From JBHPCZ01 sp042573625 (lineage in GTDB: Bacteria > Desulfobacterota > Desulfobacteria > Desulfobacterales > UBA11574), in the NCBI GenBank assembly GCA_042573625.1, contig JBHPCZ010000081.1, positions 1 through 15,598 on the forward strand: a DNA stretch of 15,598 nt, given 5' to 3'. Both the position numbers and the translations under genes were made by a program. Below, one piece after another: positions 6,408-13,705 of the stretch. Every line of letters starts with the position of its first letter. The stretch's first letter is position 1. The notes under the pieces are model-generated. The model did not search any database. It was not told where the DNA came from and saw nothing but the letters and a program-made list of their open reading frames with translations.

Positions 6408-6689
6408 CTATCGGCTTTGTAAATAGCTTTTTAAGTCTCTGTAGTAGTTTTCATGAGGCCCAATCATAATCAGCTCCAGGGTTTCGCCGGCGAACCGGTA
6501 AGCCAAAAGGTATTGAATCTTCTGAAGCTTGAACTTGTGGACATAAACGCCACGAAGATCACCTCTTTTTTCTGATCCGATAGAAGGATCATCAATAATT
6601 TTTTGGATCAGGTCGTCCAACCTCTTTTTATCTTGTTTCGAAAATTTTTTGACTTTTCGTTCAAATGATCGTGATTGAAGGACTTTCAT
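6408..6689 (-). CDS. RelE/ParE-family toxin of a type II toxin-antitoxin pair
   Basis: This is 93 residues, the normal length for RelE/ParE toxins. It has the basic N-terminal helices (FERKVKKFSKQDKKRLDDLI, 9-28), the GDLRGVYVHKFKL strand region (43-55), QYLLAYRF (59-66) and the C-terminal GPHENYYRDLKSYL (77-90) seen in this branch. RelE relatives cut mRNA on the ribosome and ParE relatives inhibit gyrase; the sequence does not decide between them. The ATG at 6687-6689 follows the antitoxin stop after three bases, so the two genes are translationally coupled. The pair may stabilise the surrounding mobile DNA. Confidence 0.9.
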   Translation of the reverse strand: MKVLQSRSFERKVKKFSKQDKKRLDDLIQKIIDDPSIGSEKRGDLRGVYVHKFKLQKIQYLLAYRFAGETLELIMIGPHENYYRDLKSYLQSR

Positions 6690-6692
6690 TGG

Positions 6693-6914
6693 CTATGATC
6701 CGAATCTGTATTCTGACAATTCCCCATGTTCAAGCTCTGCAAGGCCGATAAGAATGTCCTTGATTAAGCTATACGTCAAGTCAGGGTTTTCTTCGGCGCA
6801 CTTGCCAATTCTTGCCCAATGTTCGATCTGCCCCGTCAATGATCGTTTGTCTATTTTACTATATATCTTGGCTTCTCGCACCAGGTCATCTGATACTCTT
6901 ACAGCGGTCGTCAT
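6693..6914 (-). CDS. ParD-like ribbon-helix-helix antitoxin
   Basis: The antitoxin of the pair has 73 residues from the ATG at 6912-6914, which has AGGAGG at the right distance upstream. An in-frame extension to 7043 crosses the promoter and is not used. The N-terminal TTAVRVSDDLVREAKIYSKI (2-21) is the beta strand and first helix of a ribbon-helix-helix DNA-binding domain, and RSLTGQIEHWARIGK (24-38) is the second helix, as in the ParD-like antitoxins. The acidic C-terminal part (LAELEHGELSEYRF) should wrap and neutralise the toxin. It would also repress its own promoter through the palindrome at 6936-6960. Confidence 0.88.
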   Translation of the reverse strand: MTTAVRVSDDLVREAKIYSKIDKRSLTGQIEHWARIGKCAEENPDLTYSLIKDILIGLAELEHGELSEYRFGS

Positions 6915-6935
6915 GGGTAATACCTCCTGAATTAT

Positions 6936-6974
6936 ATTTTGTAGCAATATAAAACAAAATGTTGCTAATTGCAA
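6936..6974 (-). promoter_or_regulatory. Candidate promoter and operator of the toxin-antitoxin operon
   Basis: On the minus strand, TTGCAA (6969-6974) and TATATT (6946-6951) are separated by 17 bp, a good sigma-70 layout, upstream of the antitoxin start at 6914. ATTTTGT and ACAAAAT (6936-6942 and 6954-6960) form a perfect 7-bp inverted repeat over the -10 box, and TAGCAA/TTGCTA forms another. These are plausible antitoxin operators. Confidence 0.55.
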
Positions 6975-7047
6975 TCTTTTGTTTGTTTTTGAAACATCGA
7001 GCAAAGGCGAGCGGGGAACAAACAACGGGGGCAGGTCTTCCAAATTA

Positions 7048-7081
7048 AACGCATAATTTCATGGGCGTGCCCATTGTCCCA
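7048..7081. repeat. ATGGRCG repeat family, copy A
   Basis: This 34-bp stretch starts AACGCATAATTTCATGGGCG and ends CCCATTGTCCCA. It matches 8184-8217 at 30 of 34 positions, and related forms occur at 8127-8159 and 11896-11929. It lies upstream of the toxin-antitoxin promoter, next to the 189-bp palindromic element. Confidence 0.65.
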
Positions 7082-7098
7082 AGATCGAATTCAAGAGT

Positions 7099-7287
7099 AT
7101 AGAACCTATTTCAAAACTAAGATAGGGTTCAGGGCAAGCCCGCCGGAGGCGGGTAAAGCGCGAAACAGTCGAAAAAACGGAGCATACACGCGCACGTCGT
7201 ATGTGAGCCCTCCTGAGGCGGACGAGCATTTTGAACGTTTTGCAACACCGTCATGGGCGCTTAGATTGTTTTTGAGATAGGTTCTAT
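7099..7287. mobile_element. 189-bp MITE-like element with terminal inverted repeats
   Basis: The ends are ATAGAACCTATTTCAAAA (7099-7116) and its reverse complement with one mismatch (7270-7287). Inside are a perfect CCCGCC/GGCGGG hairpin (7139-7153), a CATAC/GTATG hairpin near the centre and a partly matching GCGAAAC/GTTTTGC pair. It encodes no protein and ends three bases before the acyltransferase stop codon, where the folded RNA could also act in 3'-end formation. It looks like a non-autonomous mobile element or a dispersed hairpin repeat. Confidence 0.6.
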
Positions 7288-7289
7288 TC

Positions 7290-7982
7290 TTATTCCTCCG
7301 ACGCGCGCTCTACCTGCATGTCCAGAGCCTTCTGGCAATGTTCCACAGAGGCGGCACTGCCGTCTATAGGCTGTCCCCAAAAAACTTCAATTGATGAGAA
7401 GGGTAAGGGAAAACTAAATTTTTTAGGCCATTTCAGGATGACCGCTGGACGCGCGCTTATGGCAAATGGGATCAGCACAGCCTCGCTCCGCCGTGCTACC
7501 TCGGGCAGCCCCGGCCTGACAATGCCGTCCGGTCCGCCTGAATCAGCGAACAGGCCGACAACGTGTGGCCCGCTTCTCAAGAAATCTACCAGCTGATCTT
7601 TGGGGCGAACAGAGGACTGCCGCCGATACACCCAGATCGAGTAGCCGAACCACGCTGTAGAGTGCTGGAGAATACGAGACAGTATGCCATCGTGTCCGAT
7701 AGGCATCGGTCGCACATCCGGGGGATTGTTCCGAAATGTACAGACAGCAAGCAACTCATGCTCATGCCACGAGTAGTAGATTACGGGTTTCGATCTTGCC
7801 CTAACAACCCGTAGAAGGCTCTCCAGGTCCGGATTCCAATTTATTCGAGAAGTCCGCAAGCTCGGATAAACCCAGGCTGCCATAGCCAGGTTGCAGACAG
7901 CAACCAGCGGTGCCGAAGCCCGATCATACCACCGGTCTTCGTGGGCCACCGCTGAATAGTGAATGGTGCCTCGGGTAGTCAT
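7290..7982 (-). CDS. DUF374-like lysophospholipid acyltransferase family protein
   Basis: This 230-residue protein follows the DUF374 pattern. WHEHELL (72-78) is the equivalent of the catalytic His region, GHDGILSRIL (96-105) of the substrate-loop motif, FADSGGPDGIVRPGLPEVAR (145-164) of the family's DGPRGP signature, and a late FSFPLPFSSIEVFWGQPI (189-206) is typical. The signature is altered (ADSGGPDG for DGPRGP), so activity is uncertain. DUF374 members are thought to acylate lipid A or other envelope lipids at the inner membrane. The start has only a weak ribosome binding site. The gene stands alone between repeat elements and is GC-rich compared with the toxin genes before it. Confidence 0.75.
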   Translation of the reverse strand: MTTRGTIHYSAVAHEDRWYDRASAPLVAVCNLAMAAWVYPSLRTSRINWNPDLESLLRVVRARSKPVIYYSWHEHELLAVCTFRNNPPDVRPMPIGHDGILSRILQHSTAWFGYSIWVYRRQSSVRPKDQLVDFLRSGPHVVGLFADSGGPDGIVRPGLPEVARRSEAVLIPFAISARPAVILKWPKKFSFPLPFSSIEVFWGQPIDGSAASVEHCQKALDMQVERASEE

Positions 7983-8074
7983 TGGAAGTCCAAGGTCATA
8001 TGTTGAGAATGGAACCTTTTGCCAGCTGACGTTGCGGGTAATCAGCGAGCATAAATACCTACCGAGAATTGTAA

Positions 8075-8150
8075 GGGACGTCCATTAACTCATAAATAAG
8101 TGTTCTATTTCGATTTATCAACTTTGCGCATTTATATTTATGGACGTCGC
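8075..8150. repeat. Inverted repeat of GACGTCCAT arms
   Basis: GACGTCCAT (8077-8085) and ATGGACGTC (8140-8148) are exact reverse complements about 54 bp apart, with AT-rich sequence between. The right arm belongs to the ATGGRCG repeat family (8127-8159), so the left arm is that repeat in the opposite orientation. Together they look like the two ends of a very small non-coding mobile element. Confidence 0.6.
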
Positions 8151-8183
8151 TATTGTCCTATATTTGCCTGGGAACCGATCAGA

Positions 8184-8217
8184 AACGCATAATTTCATGG
8201 GCGTCCCGCTTTTCCCA
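8184..8217. repeat. ATGGRCG repeat family, copy B
   Basis: This is 30 of 34 bases identical to 7048-7081. It overlaps the stop codon of the lipoprotein gene (8195-8197), so the last residues (GRP) are encoded by the repeat. That suggests the repeat has replaced or extended the natural gene end. Confidence 0.65.
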
Positions 8218-8713
8218 CCAGGCGGAGACTCCTGCCCGTGAGGGGCTCGATGAGCTCCCCGGACCGTAACTCCGAGACCCTTTCCCCGTTTACCTCTTCC
8301 ACCCACGCTGTCGCTATGCCGTCTTTGACCACCGCGTTCGGACGGTAGTACTTGCCCGCCGCTACCTTGATCTCAAAAGGAATCAACGCCCGGTAGACGT
8401 TGAGCCCGCCGCCCAGTGCCGTGAACCCTTTGGGCGCGTGAATGATGCGCAGCACTACGCTCCGTCGCCCTGGCGGCACTCTGAATCTCAGATTAACAGA
8501 TGCCCTCAGAAGGTCGTTGTTCACGTACTTCCCATCGATGTGATTCATGAAGTAAGATGTCCGCACGACGCCTTCTCTGGTCTGCCAGTTCACGAACGTC
8601 GCGAACGCCCCGTCGTGGAGCGTGAACGGCGTGCGGGTGGTAGCGCAGCCGACCATGAGAACGACAAGGAGCAGACAGGCGATCGCCCCACTTCTCTCCA
8701 CGTGCAGTTCCAT
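8195..8713 (-). CDS. Lipoprotein of unknown function
   Basis: From the ATG at 8711-8713 this is a 172-residue protein with a lipoprotein signal: ELHVERSGAIACLLLVVLMV, then GC with the lipidated cysteine at residue 23, followed by ATTR. I prefer this start to the frame's earlier ATG at 8857 because it places the signal peptide at the N-terminus; the ribosome binding site (TAGG) is weak. The mature part is beta-rich, with VNLRFRVPPGRRSVVLRI and ALIPFEIKVAAGKYYRPNAV, similar in style to small envelope proteins, but I do not recognise a family. Acid residues follow the lipobox only at a distance, so outer-membrane sorting is likely. Its 3' end runs into a repeat. Confidence 0.65.
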   Translation of the reverse strand: MELHVERSGAIACLLLVVLMVGCATTRTPFTLHDGAFATFVNWQTREGVVRTSYFMNHIDGKYVNNDLLRASVNLRFRVPPGRRSVVLRIIHAPKGFTALGGGLNVYRALIPFEIKVAAGKYYRPNAVVKDGIATAWVEEVNGERVSELRSGELIEPLTGRSLRLVGKAGRP

Positions 8714-9085
8714 CCTAGAATCCCGTTCAGGCGCATCTGCGACGCACCAAGTCTCAATGCGACGCGTTTCACTTCGATCAATGGAGTGATATCCACTGCA
8801 GTGCATCATCTTCATCCCCGAACAATTACTATGCAGAATTAATTCTGTATATCCCAATATATCATTGCTTTTATAGAAATTTTCTTTAATCGGTAATCAA
8901 AACCTTCTGATTGCAGATTGCTTGCCTTAATCATGCATTTCCGAAAAGTGAAGATTTCTAACCGTAATCAGATTTGCGTTATCTTGCCGATATCGTTTTT
9001 AAAAATGGTTACATATATCGTCATCTGTTAGATCGTTTCAATCCTCCGGTTTTTCCGAATCTGTCAAGAATGATGAGGGATGTCC
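8714..9085. other. Intergenic region without recognised features
   Basis: These 372 bases lie between the kinase stop and the lipoprotein start. The lipoprotein reading frame stays open up to 8857, but no signal or ribosome binding site supports translation there. AT-rich sequence follows. I see no strong terminator for the kinase and no clear promoter. Confidence 0.5.
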
Positions 9086-11764
9086 TCAATCCAGAATCCC
9101 TCTTATTTTCTTTGACAGCGTCTCCATGTTGAAGGGCTTCTGGATAAAACCATCACAACCCCGTTCCAGTATCTCGGTCGCCTCACCGTTAATACTGTAG
9201 CCGCTTGAAAGGAGAACCTTGATATCGGGATTGACTTTTTTTAATCTGTCATATACTTCGCCGCCGCCCAACTCCGGCATAATCATGTCCAGAATAACCA
9301 TATCGATTCTGTCCCGGTTCTTTTGGTAGATTTCTATGGCCTCTTTCCCGCCCTTTGCAATCAAGACCTCATAACCCAAACTTTCAATAATTCCCCGGCC
9401 GACTTCTATGATCATGTCCTCGTCATCAACCAGCAGAACGGTCTCCGTCCCCTGCAGCACTTCTGTATGAAGCTTCTTTTCTTGAACCGCCTCTTTTTCC
9501 GATGCCGGCAGATAAATATTGAACGTCGTCCCCTGACCTTTTTCACTATAAACGTCTATGCCCCCCCCATGGTTCTTTATAATCCCATATGCAGAGGCAA
9601 GACCCAGCCCGGTACCCCTTTCCCGCTCCTTGGTCGTAAAAAAGGGATCAAATATCTTTTTCCGGGTTGGTTCGTCCATCCCCACACCGGTGTCCGTTAC
9701 GGAGATTTTCACATAAATGCCCGGTTTCACCTGATACGGCTTGCTATAATTCTCGTCAAAGACGATATTCTCCGTCTGGATATAGAGATCCCCTCCTCCG
9801 GGCATGGCCTGCCAGGCATTGACATAAAGATTTAACAGCACCTGTTCGATCTGCCCCTTATCCATCTCTACCGCACAGATAGCCTCCTGGTATTTCCTGT
9901 GGATCTTTATCTCCTTCTTTGTGCGGCCGAACATATGAGAGCTTCCATCGATCAACGCGTTCAGGTCAATGGGTTTGACCTCATATTTACCCGACCGTGC
10001 AAAGCCTAAAAGCTGCTTGTTCAGATCCGCGGCGCTTTTCACATAATCCTCAATTCCTTTGAGATGTTCAAAATGGGAATGGGAGGAATCCGTATCCACC
10101 AGCATCAAAGAGGCGCGGCCCTGAATACCCATGAGCAGATTATTAAAATCGTGGGCAATGCCGCCGGCCAAAGTGCCTAAGGATTCCATCTTCTGGGCTT
10201 GCTCCAGCTTGCTTTGCAATCGTTTCTGTTCGGTCAAGTTAGGAAATATAGTCAATATAAACGGCTCTCCTGCGATCTGAATGATTCTGGCAAACATGAG
10301 GGCATTGAGAATTGACCCGTCTTTGGCCTTAAAATCCATCTCCAATCCATTGACCTCACCATTTGTTTTCAATTCCGATATGAAACGAAACCTGTCTTTT
10401 TCAGTGTAGAATCCCAACTCTGTTGTGGTAAAACCAACAGCTTCCTCTTTGGTGTATTGGGTTACTTCGCAAAATTTTTCATTAACATCGATCAGCCTGC
10501 CCTTCTCTATGTCGGTGAGGGCAATGGCCTGGGGCGACAAATTAAACAGAGAACGAAATTTTGTTTCACTTTCCTTCAGTCCCTCTTCAGCCTTCTTGCG
10601 CCTGGTAATATCTCTTATTGATGCGATGTGAACTTCTTCACCTCGCCAAACAAAATAGTTTCCGGTTATTTCAACGGGGAAAACAGTGCCATCCTTTTTC
10701 TTATGAAAACGGGTCGGAATTTCTTTCTTTTTTTTCAGAATTGCCTTTCGAGTTTCATCAGGCTCATCTGAAAGATCTGTATTTTTCATCTTTAACAGTT
10801 CTTCTCGACTGAATCCATAAAGCTTAACTCCAGCATTGTTCACTTCAAGAATCTGTCCGTCGCTATTTCGAATAAGAAAGATCGCATCAGATTCCATTTC
10901 AAATAAATGGCGATATTTTTCTTCACTTTCCCGAAGCGAATGCTTGACTTTCCTGCATTCTTCCAATTGCTCGTTCAATTCGCTATGGAGTCTGGCATTT
11001 TCAATCGCCACCGCGGCTTGGGAGCCAAACATATTCAAAAGCAATTCATCATTTTCGGTAAAACTGCCGCCGTCAGTTTTGTTGATCACCTCCAGAACCC
11101 CTATCATTTTTGTTTTTGCCTTAAGGGGAACACAAAGAACAGATTTGGTTTCAAATCCACTGGTTTCATCCACTTTATTATAAAATCTGGAATCCTTTTG
11201 AACGTCATGTACCAAAACAGATTGCTCGTGTTTAACAACCCATCCCGCAATGCCTTGACCGGACGGAATACGAATATCTGTCAATTCATCGGTCTTGGGT
11301 CCTGTGGGGATACTGAATACCAGTTCATCGGTTTGTTCATCTATCAGCATCATTGTGCTGGCCACTGAATTGGTTAAACGGTTTACATGTCTCATGATGA
11401 GATTTAATACTTCAGCAAGGTTAATCGTGGAATTGATGATGGAGCTTATTTCAATCGCTGTACCCAACCTCTCGTTTTCCAATGACATATGGGCTTCAAA
11501 CGATTTTTCCTGTTCTATCAGGGCCAGTTCAATTTGATCTTTTGAAACATACCCCATATCAGTCAATACCTGGCCCAGTAATGTCGCCATTTCAGCCTCT
11601 TTAGAAAGGCGAGCTTCAGAGACCAGGCTGACCCTTTGCGATCGCTCGGACGACATACTTCCTCTCATTATCTCTTTCTGTTTCTGCAATGCTTCATCGA
11701 GCTGCTGCTTGGTGACAAATTCCATCTCAGCCATAATTTGACCTAAATACTTTTTTATCAGCAT
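9086..11764 (-). CDS. Soluble hybrid sensor histidine kinase (GAF-PAS-PAS-HK-REC)
   Basis: This 892-residue protein has no transmembrane segment, so it senses inside the cell. Residues 7-29 and 63-85 are two copies of a LGQ(I/V)(M/L)-x6-(V)-x4-(L/I)-x2-AL-x2-Q motif, like the N-terminal domain of GspE/PilB/MshE ATPases. A GAF domain spans about 105-258, PAS domains about 280-392 and 398-512. The HisKA H-box is GGIAHDFNN with His538; the ATPase has the N-box Asn649, DTGVGMD (691-697), FDPFFTT (705-711) and GTGLGLA (717-723). The C-terminal receiver (about 773-892) has Asp780/781, phospho-acceptor Asp826 and Lys876. All key residues are intact. The internal receiver suggests phosphorelay or feedback; no partner regulator is adjacent. 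AGGGG lies upstream of the ATG. The signal is unknown. Confidence 0.95.
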   Translation of the reverse strand: MLIKKYLGQIMAEMEFVTKQQLDEALQKQKEIMRGSMSSERSQRVSLVSEARLSKEAEMATLLGQVLTDMGYVSKDQIELALIEQEKSFEAHMSLENERLGTAIEISSIINSTINLAEVLNLIMRHVNRLTNSVASTMMLIDEQTDELVFSIPTGPKTDELTDIRIPSGQGIAGWVVKHEQSVLVHDVQKDSRFYNKVDETSGFETKSVLCVPLKAKTKMIGVLEVINKTDGGSFTENDELLLNMFGSQAAVAIENARLHSELNEQLEECRKVKHSLRESEEKYRHLFEMESDAIFLIRNSDGQILEVNNAGVKLYGFSREELLKMKNTDLSDEPDETRKAILKKKKEIPTRFHKKKDGTVFPVEITGNYFVWRGEEVHIASIRDITRRKKAEEGLKESETKFRSLFNLSPQAIALTDIEKGRLIDVNEKFCEVTQYTKEEAVGFTTTELGFYTEKDRFRFISELKTNGEVNGLEMDFKAKDGSILNALMFARIIQIAGEPFILTIFPNLTEQKRLQSKLEQAQKMESLGTLAGGIAHDFNNLLMGIQGRASLMLVDTDSSHSHFEHLKGIEDYVKSAADLNKQLLGFARSGKYEVKPIDLNALIDGSSHMFGRTKKEIKIHRKYQEAICAVEMDKGQIEQVLLNLYVNAWQAMPGGGDLYIQTENIVFDENYSKPYQVKPGIYVKISVTDTGVGMDEPTRKKIFDPFFTTKERERGTGLGLASAYGIIKNHGGGIDVYSEKGQGTTFNIYLPASEKEAVQEKKLHTEVLQGTETVLLVDDEDMIIEVGRGIIESLGYEVLIAKGGKEAIEIYQKNRDRIDMVILDMIMPELGGGEVYDRLKKVNPDIKVLLSSGYSINGEATEILERGCDGFIQKPFNMETLSKKIRGILD

Positions 11765-12279
11765 GGTGATAAGCCCCTTGAAATTAGGTTGTTCCTGGCG
11801 GTCTTCTAACGTGCGTGACCTGAAGGGTGCACATAAAAATATAAGTTCTCGATGGTTAGAATGTATGCAGCCAACTCTGTGTTGATGCGAGTGTTATAAT
11901 TTTATGGACGCCTCCTATTGCCCATTGTCATCAAACAGCAAATTATTCGGATGGATCAGGAACAGTAGCGTGCGAGTTTCAGTTTGGAATTAAAAAATTA
12001 GATAGCTCTGCATCAGGTCAAGAATGAGGATCAACAGCAATGTGAAATATTCAATATAATTAAGAAAATTGGATACAACATTACAGTCGGGAGGTCAAGG
12101 CTGAATTTTGAAGTTAAAAATGCGGATATAGATTAAGCATACCCCGATCGAAGTGAAACTCGATTGGGTGTTATTGGTTAATGGCTATCAGTTAACAAGC
12201 AACTCCTAATTGTCGCATTTACGTTCATTTAGGGCATTATAGAATATTGGAGTAAGAACGAATAAGTTACGAATTCATT
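11765..12279. other. Non-coding region upstream of the kinase
   Basis: These 515 bases separate the kinase start from the ORF6N pseudogene. They hold one ATGGRCG repeat (11896-11929) and a hairpin at 12141-12169 with ACCC..ATCGA and TCGAT..GGGT arms. I found no convincing promoter by eye. A 44-codon open frame on the plus strand (12002-12136) has no start codon and is probably chance. Confidence 0.5.
11896..11929. repeat. ATGGRCG repeat family, copy D
   Basis: ATAATTTTATGGACGCCTCC followed by TATTGCCCATTGTC is a diverged copy of the repeat at 7048-7081 and 8184-8217, in the same orientation. It lies 132 bp upstream of the kinase start codon. Confidence 0.5.
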
Positions 12280-12833
12280 TTATCTCTTTTTCAATTTATC
12301 CGATTCTATAAAACCAATCGACCGTCTTTTTCCTTTGGGTTTTGGGGCATCAATAAGCTTGCGAATCTCTCGAACTAATACAATCAATATCTCGTCATGA
12401 TCGCTTACGCGGTTTTCAAGCTGACCGACTTTTCTTGACAGTTTTTCATTTGCCAGCGCCATTTCACGAAGTCGAACAAATGTTCGGACGATAAAGACAC
12501 TCATTTTATTTGCCTGGGATGAGTTCAGTACATTTGCCGCTTGCAAGGCTCCGTGTTCCGTGAAAACAAATGGGCGCTTTCGCCGGCCACCTCAACCGGA
12601 ACTTGATGTCGCAATTTGCGATTTCAAGTTTTCGAATTCCTCTTTTGTCAATTGAAACATAAAATCATCAGGGAACTTTTCAATGTTACGCCGAACTTGT
12701 TCGTTCAAGCGTCTAGTCTCTACACCATATAGTCTAGCCAGATCGGAGTCCAAAATCACTTTTTCCCCGCGAACAACATTATAATTTTCAAAATCCGCTT
12801 TTCTGGAATGACATCTCTCGATTTAGCAGACAT
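12280..12833 (-). pseudogene. ORF6N-domain protein pseudogene
   Basis: Translated in pieces, this is an ORF6N-domain protein, a family common in phages and mobile elements. The start MSAKSRDVIPE is in one frame from the ATG at 12831-12833. The DNA-binding core is in another: VRGEKVILDSDLARLYGVET, then RRLNEQVRRNIEKFPDDFMF and QLTKEEFENLKSQIATSSSG. A TGA at 12592-12594 interrupts it just before GGRRKRPFVFTEHGALQAAN. The C-terminal coiled-coil part and the KRRSIGFIES tail run intact to 12280. So there is one frameshift near the N-terminus and one nonsense codon, probably from CGA or TGG. Standard stop usage elsewhere argues against recoding. In health it would bind DNA or act as an antirepressor-like regulator. 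Confidence 0.8.
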
Positions 12834-12941
12834 AATAATTGTTATCCCTTTTTTTACTGAGAACATTTATTGTTTCGGCAAAATTAGTGCCAAAAACAAC
12901 GTGTTGGAATTGTGTCAAAATCTATGAGAAAAGTTTTTGAT

Positions 12942-12980
12942 ATGCACATTTTTTTATGCATGGCGCACAATTTTTTGTGC
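12942..12980. repeat. Tandem T-rich hairpins
   Basis: ATGCA-(CATTTTTTT)-ATGCAT is followed a few bases later by GCACAA-TTTT-TTGTGC (12965-12980), a perfect 6-bp stem. They lie upstream of the ORF6N pseudogene and could be operators for its lost product or weak terminators. Confidence 0.35.
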
Positions 12981-13145
12981 ATTTACAATTGCCGGGTGAC
13001 TGGACCCTGAACATGCTTTAGGGTACGGAGCAGGTTTTAGAGACAAGGAATATCAATAGGATTTATCCCCAACTGGCTGTAGAATTTCCGAGATGTTTAA
13101 TTAGAGGGATTGCTCTTTGAGCGAAAGTCGAGGGTGCCCCCCTAA

Positions 13146-13229
13146 GTGAAATAGGCTTTTCATTTCACAGGGCAGGCAGATCCAAGGCGTCAAGGGTGAA
13201 GCCGTAGTAATTTACTGCGAACCCTTGAC
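13146..13229. repeat. Two consecutive palindromes, possible structured RNA
   Basis: GTGAAAT (13146-13152) pairs exactly with ATTTCAC (13162-13168). Twenty bases on, GTCAAGGGT (13189-13197) pairs exactly with ACCCTTGAC (13221-13229), and inside it CGTAGTAA pairs with TTACTGCG, giving an almost continuous 41-bp dyad. An AGGAGG follows at 13235-13240. It may be a mobile-element remnant, a cruciform-forming site or a small RNA gene. Confidence 0.45.
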
Positions 13230-13705
13230 AACATAGGAGGTGGGGTATCATCAGCTTTCCCGAAGGGTAAACAAAATGAAGATTTAAAAGAAAAAATTAT
13301 AGCTTGCAGATAGAAGATATATCAAATTACAAATACATCTAATATGTCCCGACCTATACTTGATTTGACAGTATCGTAAGACGAGTCAACACATCACTTG
13401 ACAGTTCGATTCTCAGAGTTTGATATCACAACATTTTCGAGGCTCTAAAAACTACAGTTTAATTGCAGTTATCTGCAAGCGGGTTGATTTGATTTTGAAG
13501 CATACTTTAACTATTCTTCAACCCTCTTCAGTAATGTTGTGCGAGAACTAATAGCCGCTATACTCTTTCACTAAAAACGTCCAAACAACAAAATATAGCC
13601 ATGAAGAAACAGGGCCATTTTTGATCCCACCTATCAATGATTGCAGCTATGATTACCCGGTTTTATTTTTTCGCCTAATAACAGCCATAAGTACAGCTGT
13701 CATGA

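Larger units (their letters stand above)
12834..13705. other. Long non-coding region with several palindromes
   Basis: These 870 bases contain no supportable gene. They include paired T-rich hairpins (12942-12980), an ACCCT/AGGGT hairpin near 13013-13033, the strong palindromes at 13146-13229 and a GGGTTGA/TCAACCC inverted repeat (13481-13524). Two TTGACAGT words (about 13368 and 13399) look like promoter -35 boxes but lead to no gene. Confidence 0.5.

Noticed and set aside
8195..8857. 220-residue version of the lipoprotein from the first ATG
   Set aside because: It would bury the lipoprotein signal at residue 50-71; the internal ATG gives a normal lipoprotein.
12002..12136. 44-codon plus-strand open frame
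   Set aside because: It has no start codon, no ribosome binding site and no recognisable family; the length is compatible with chance.
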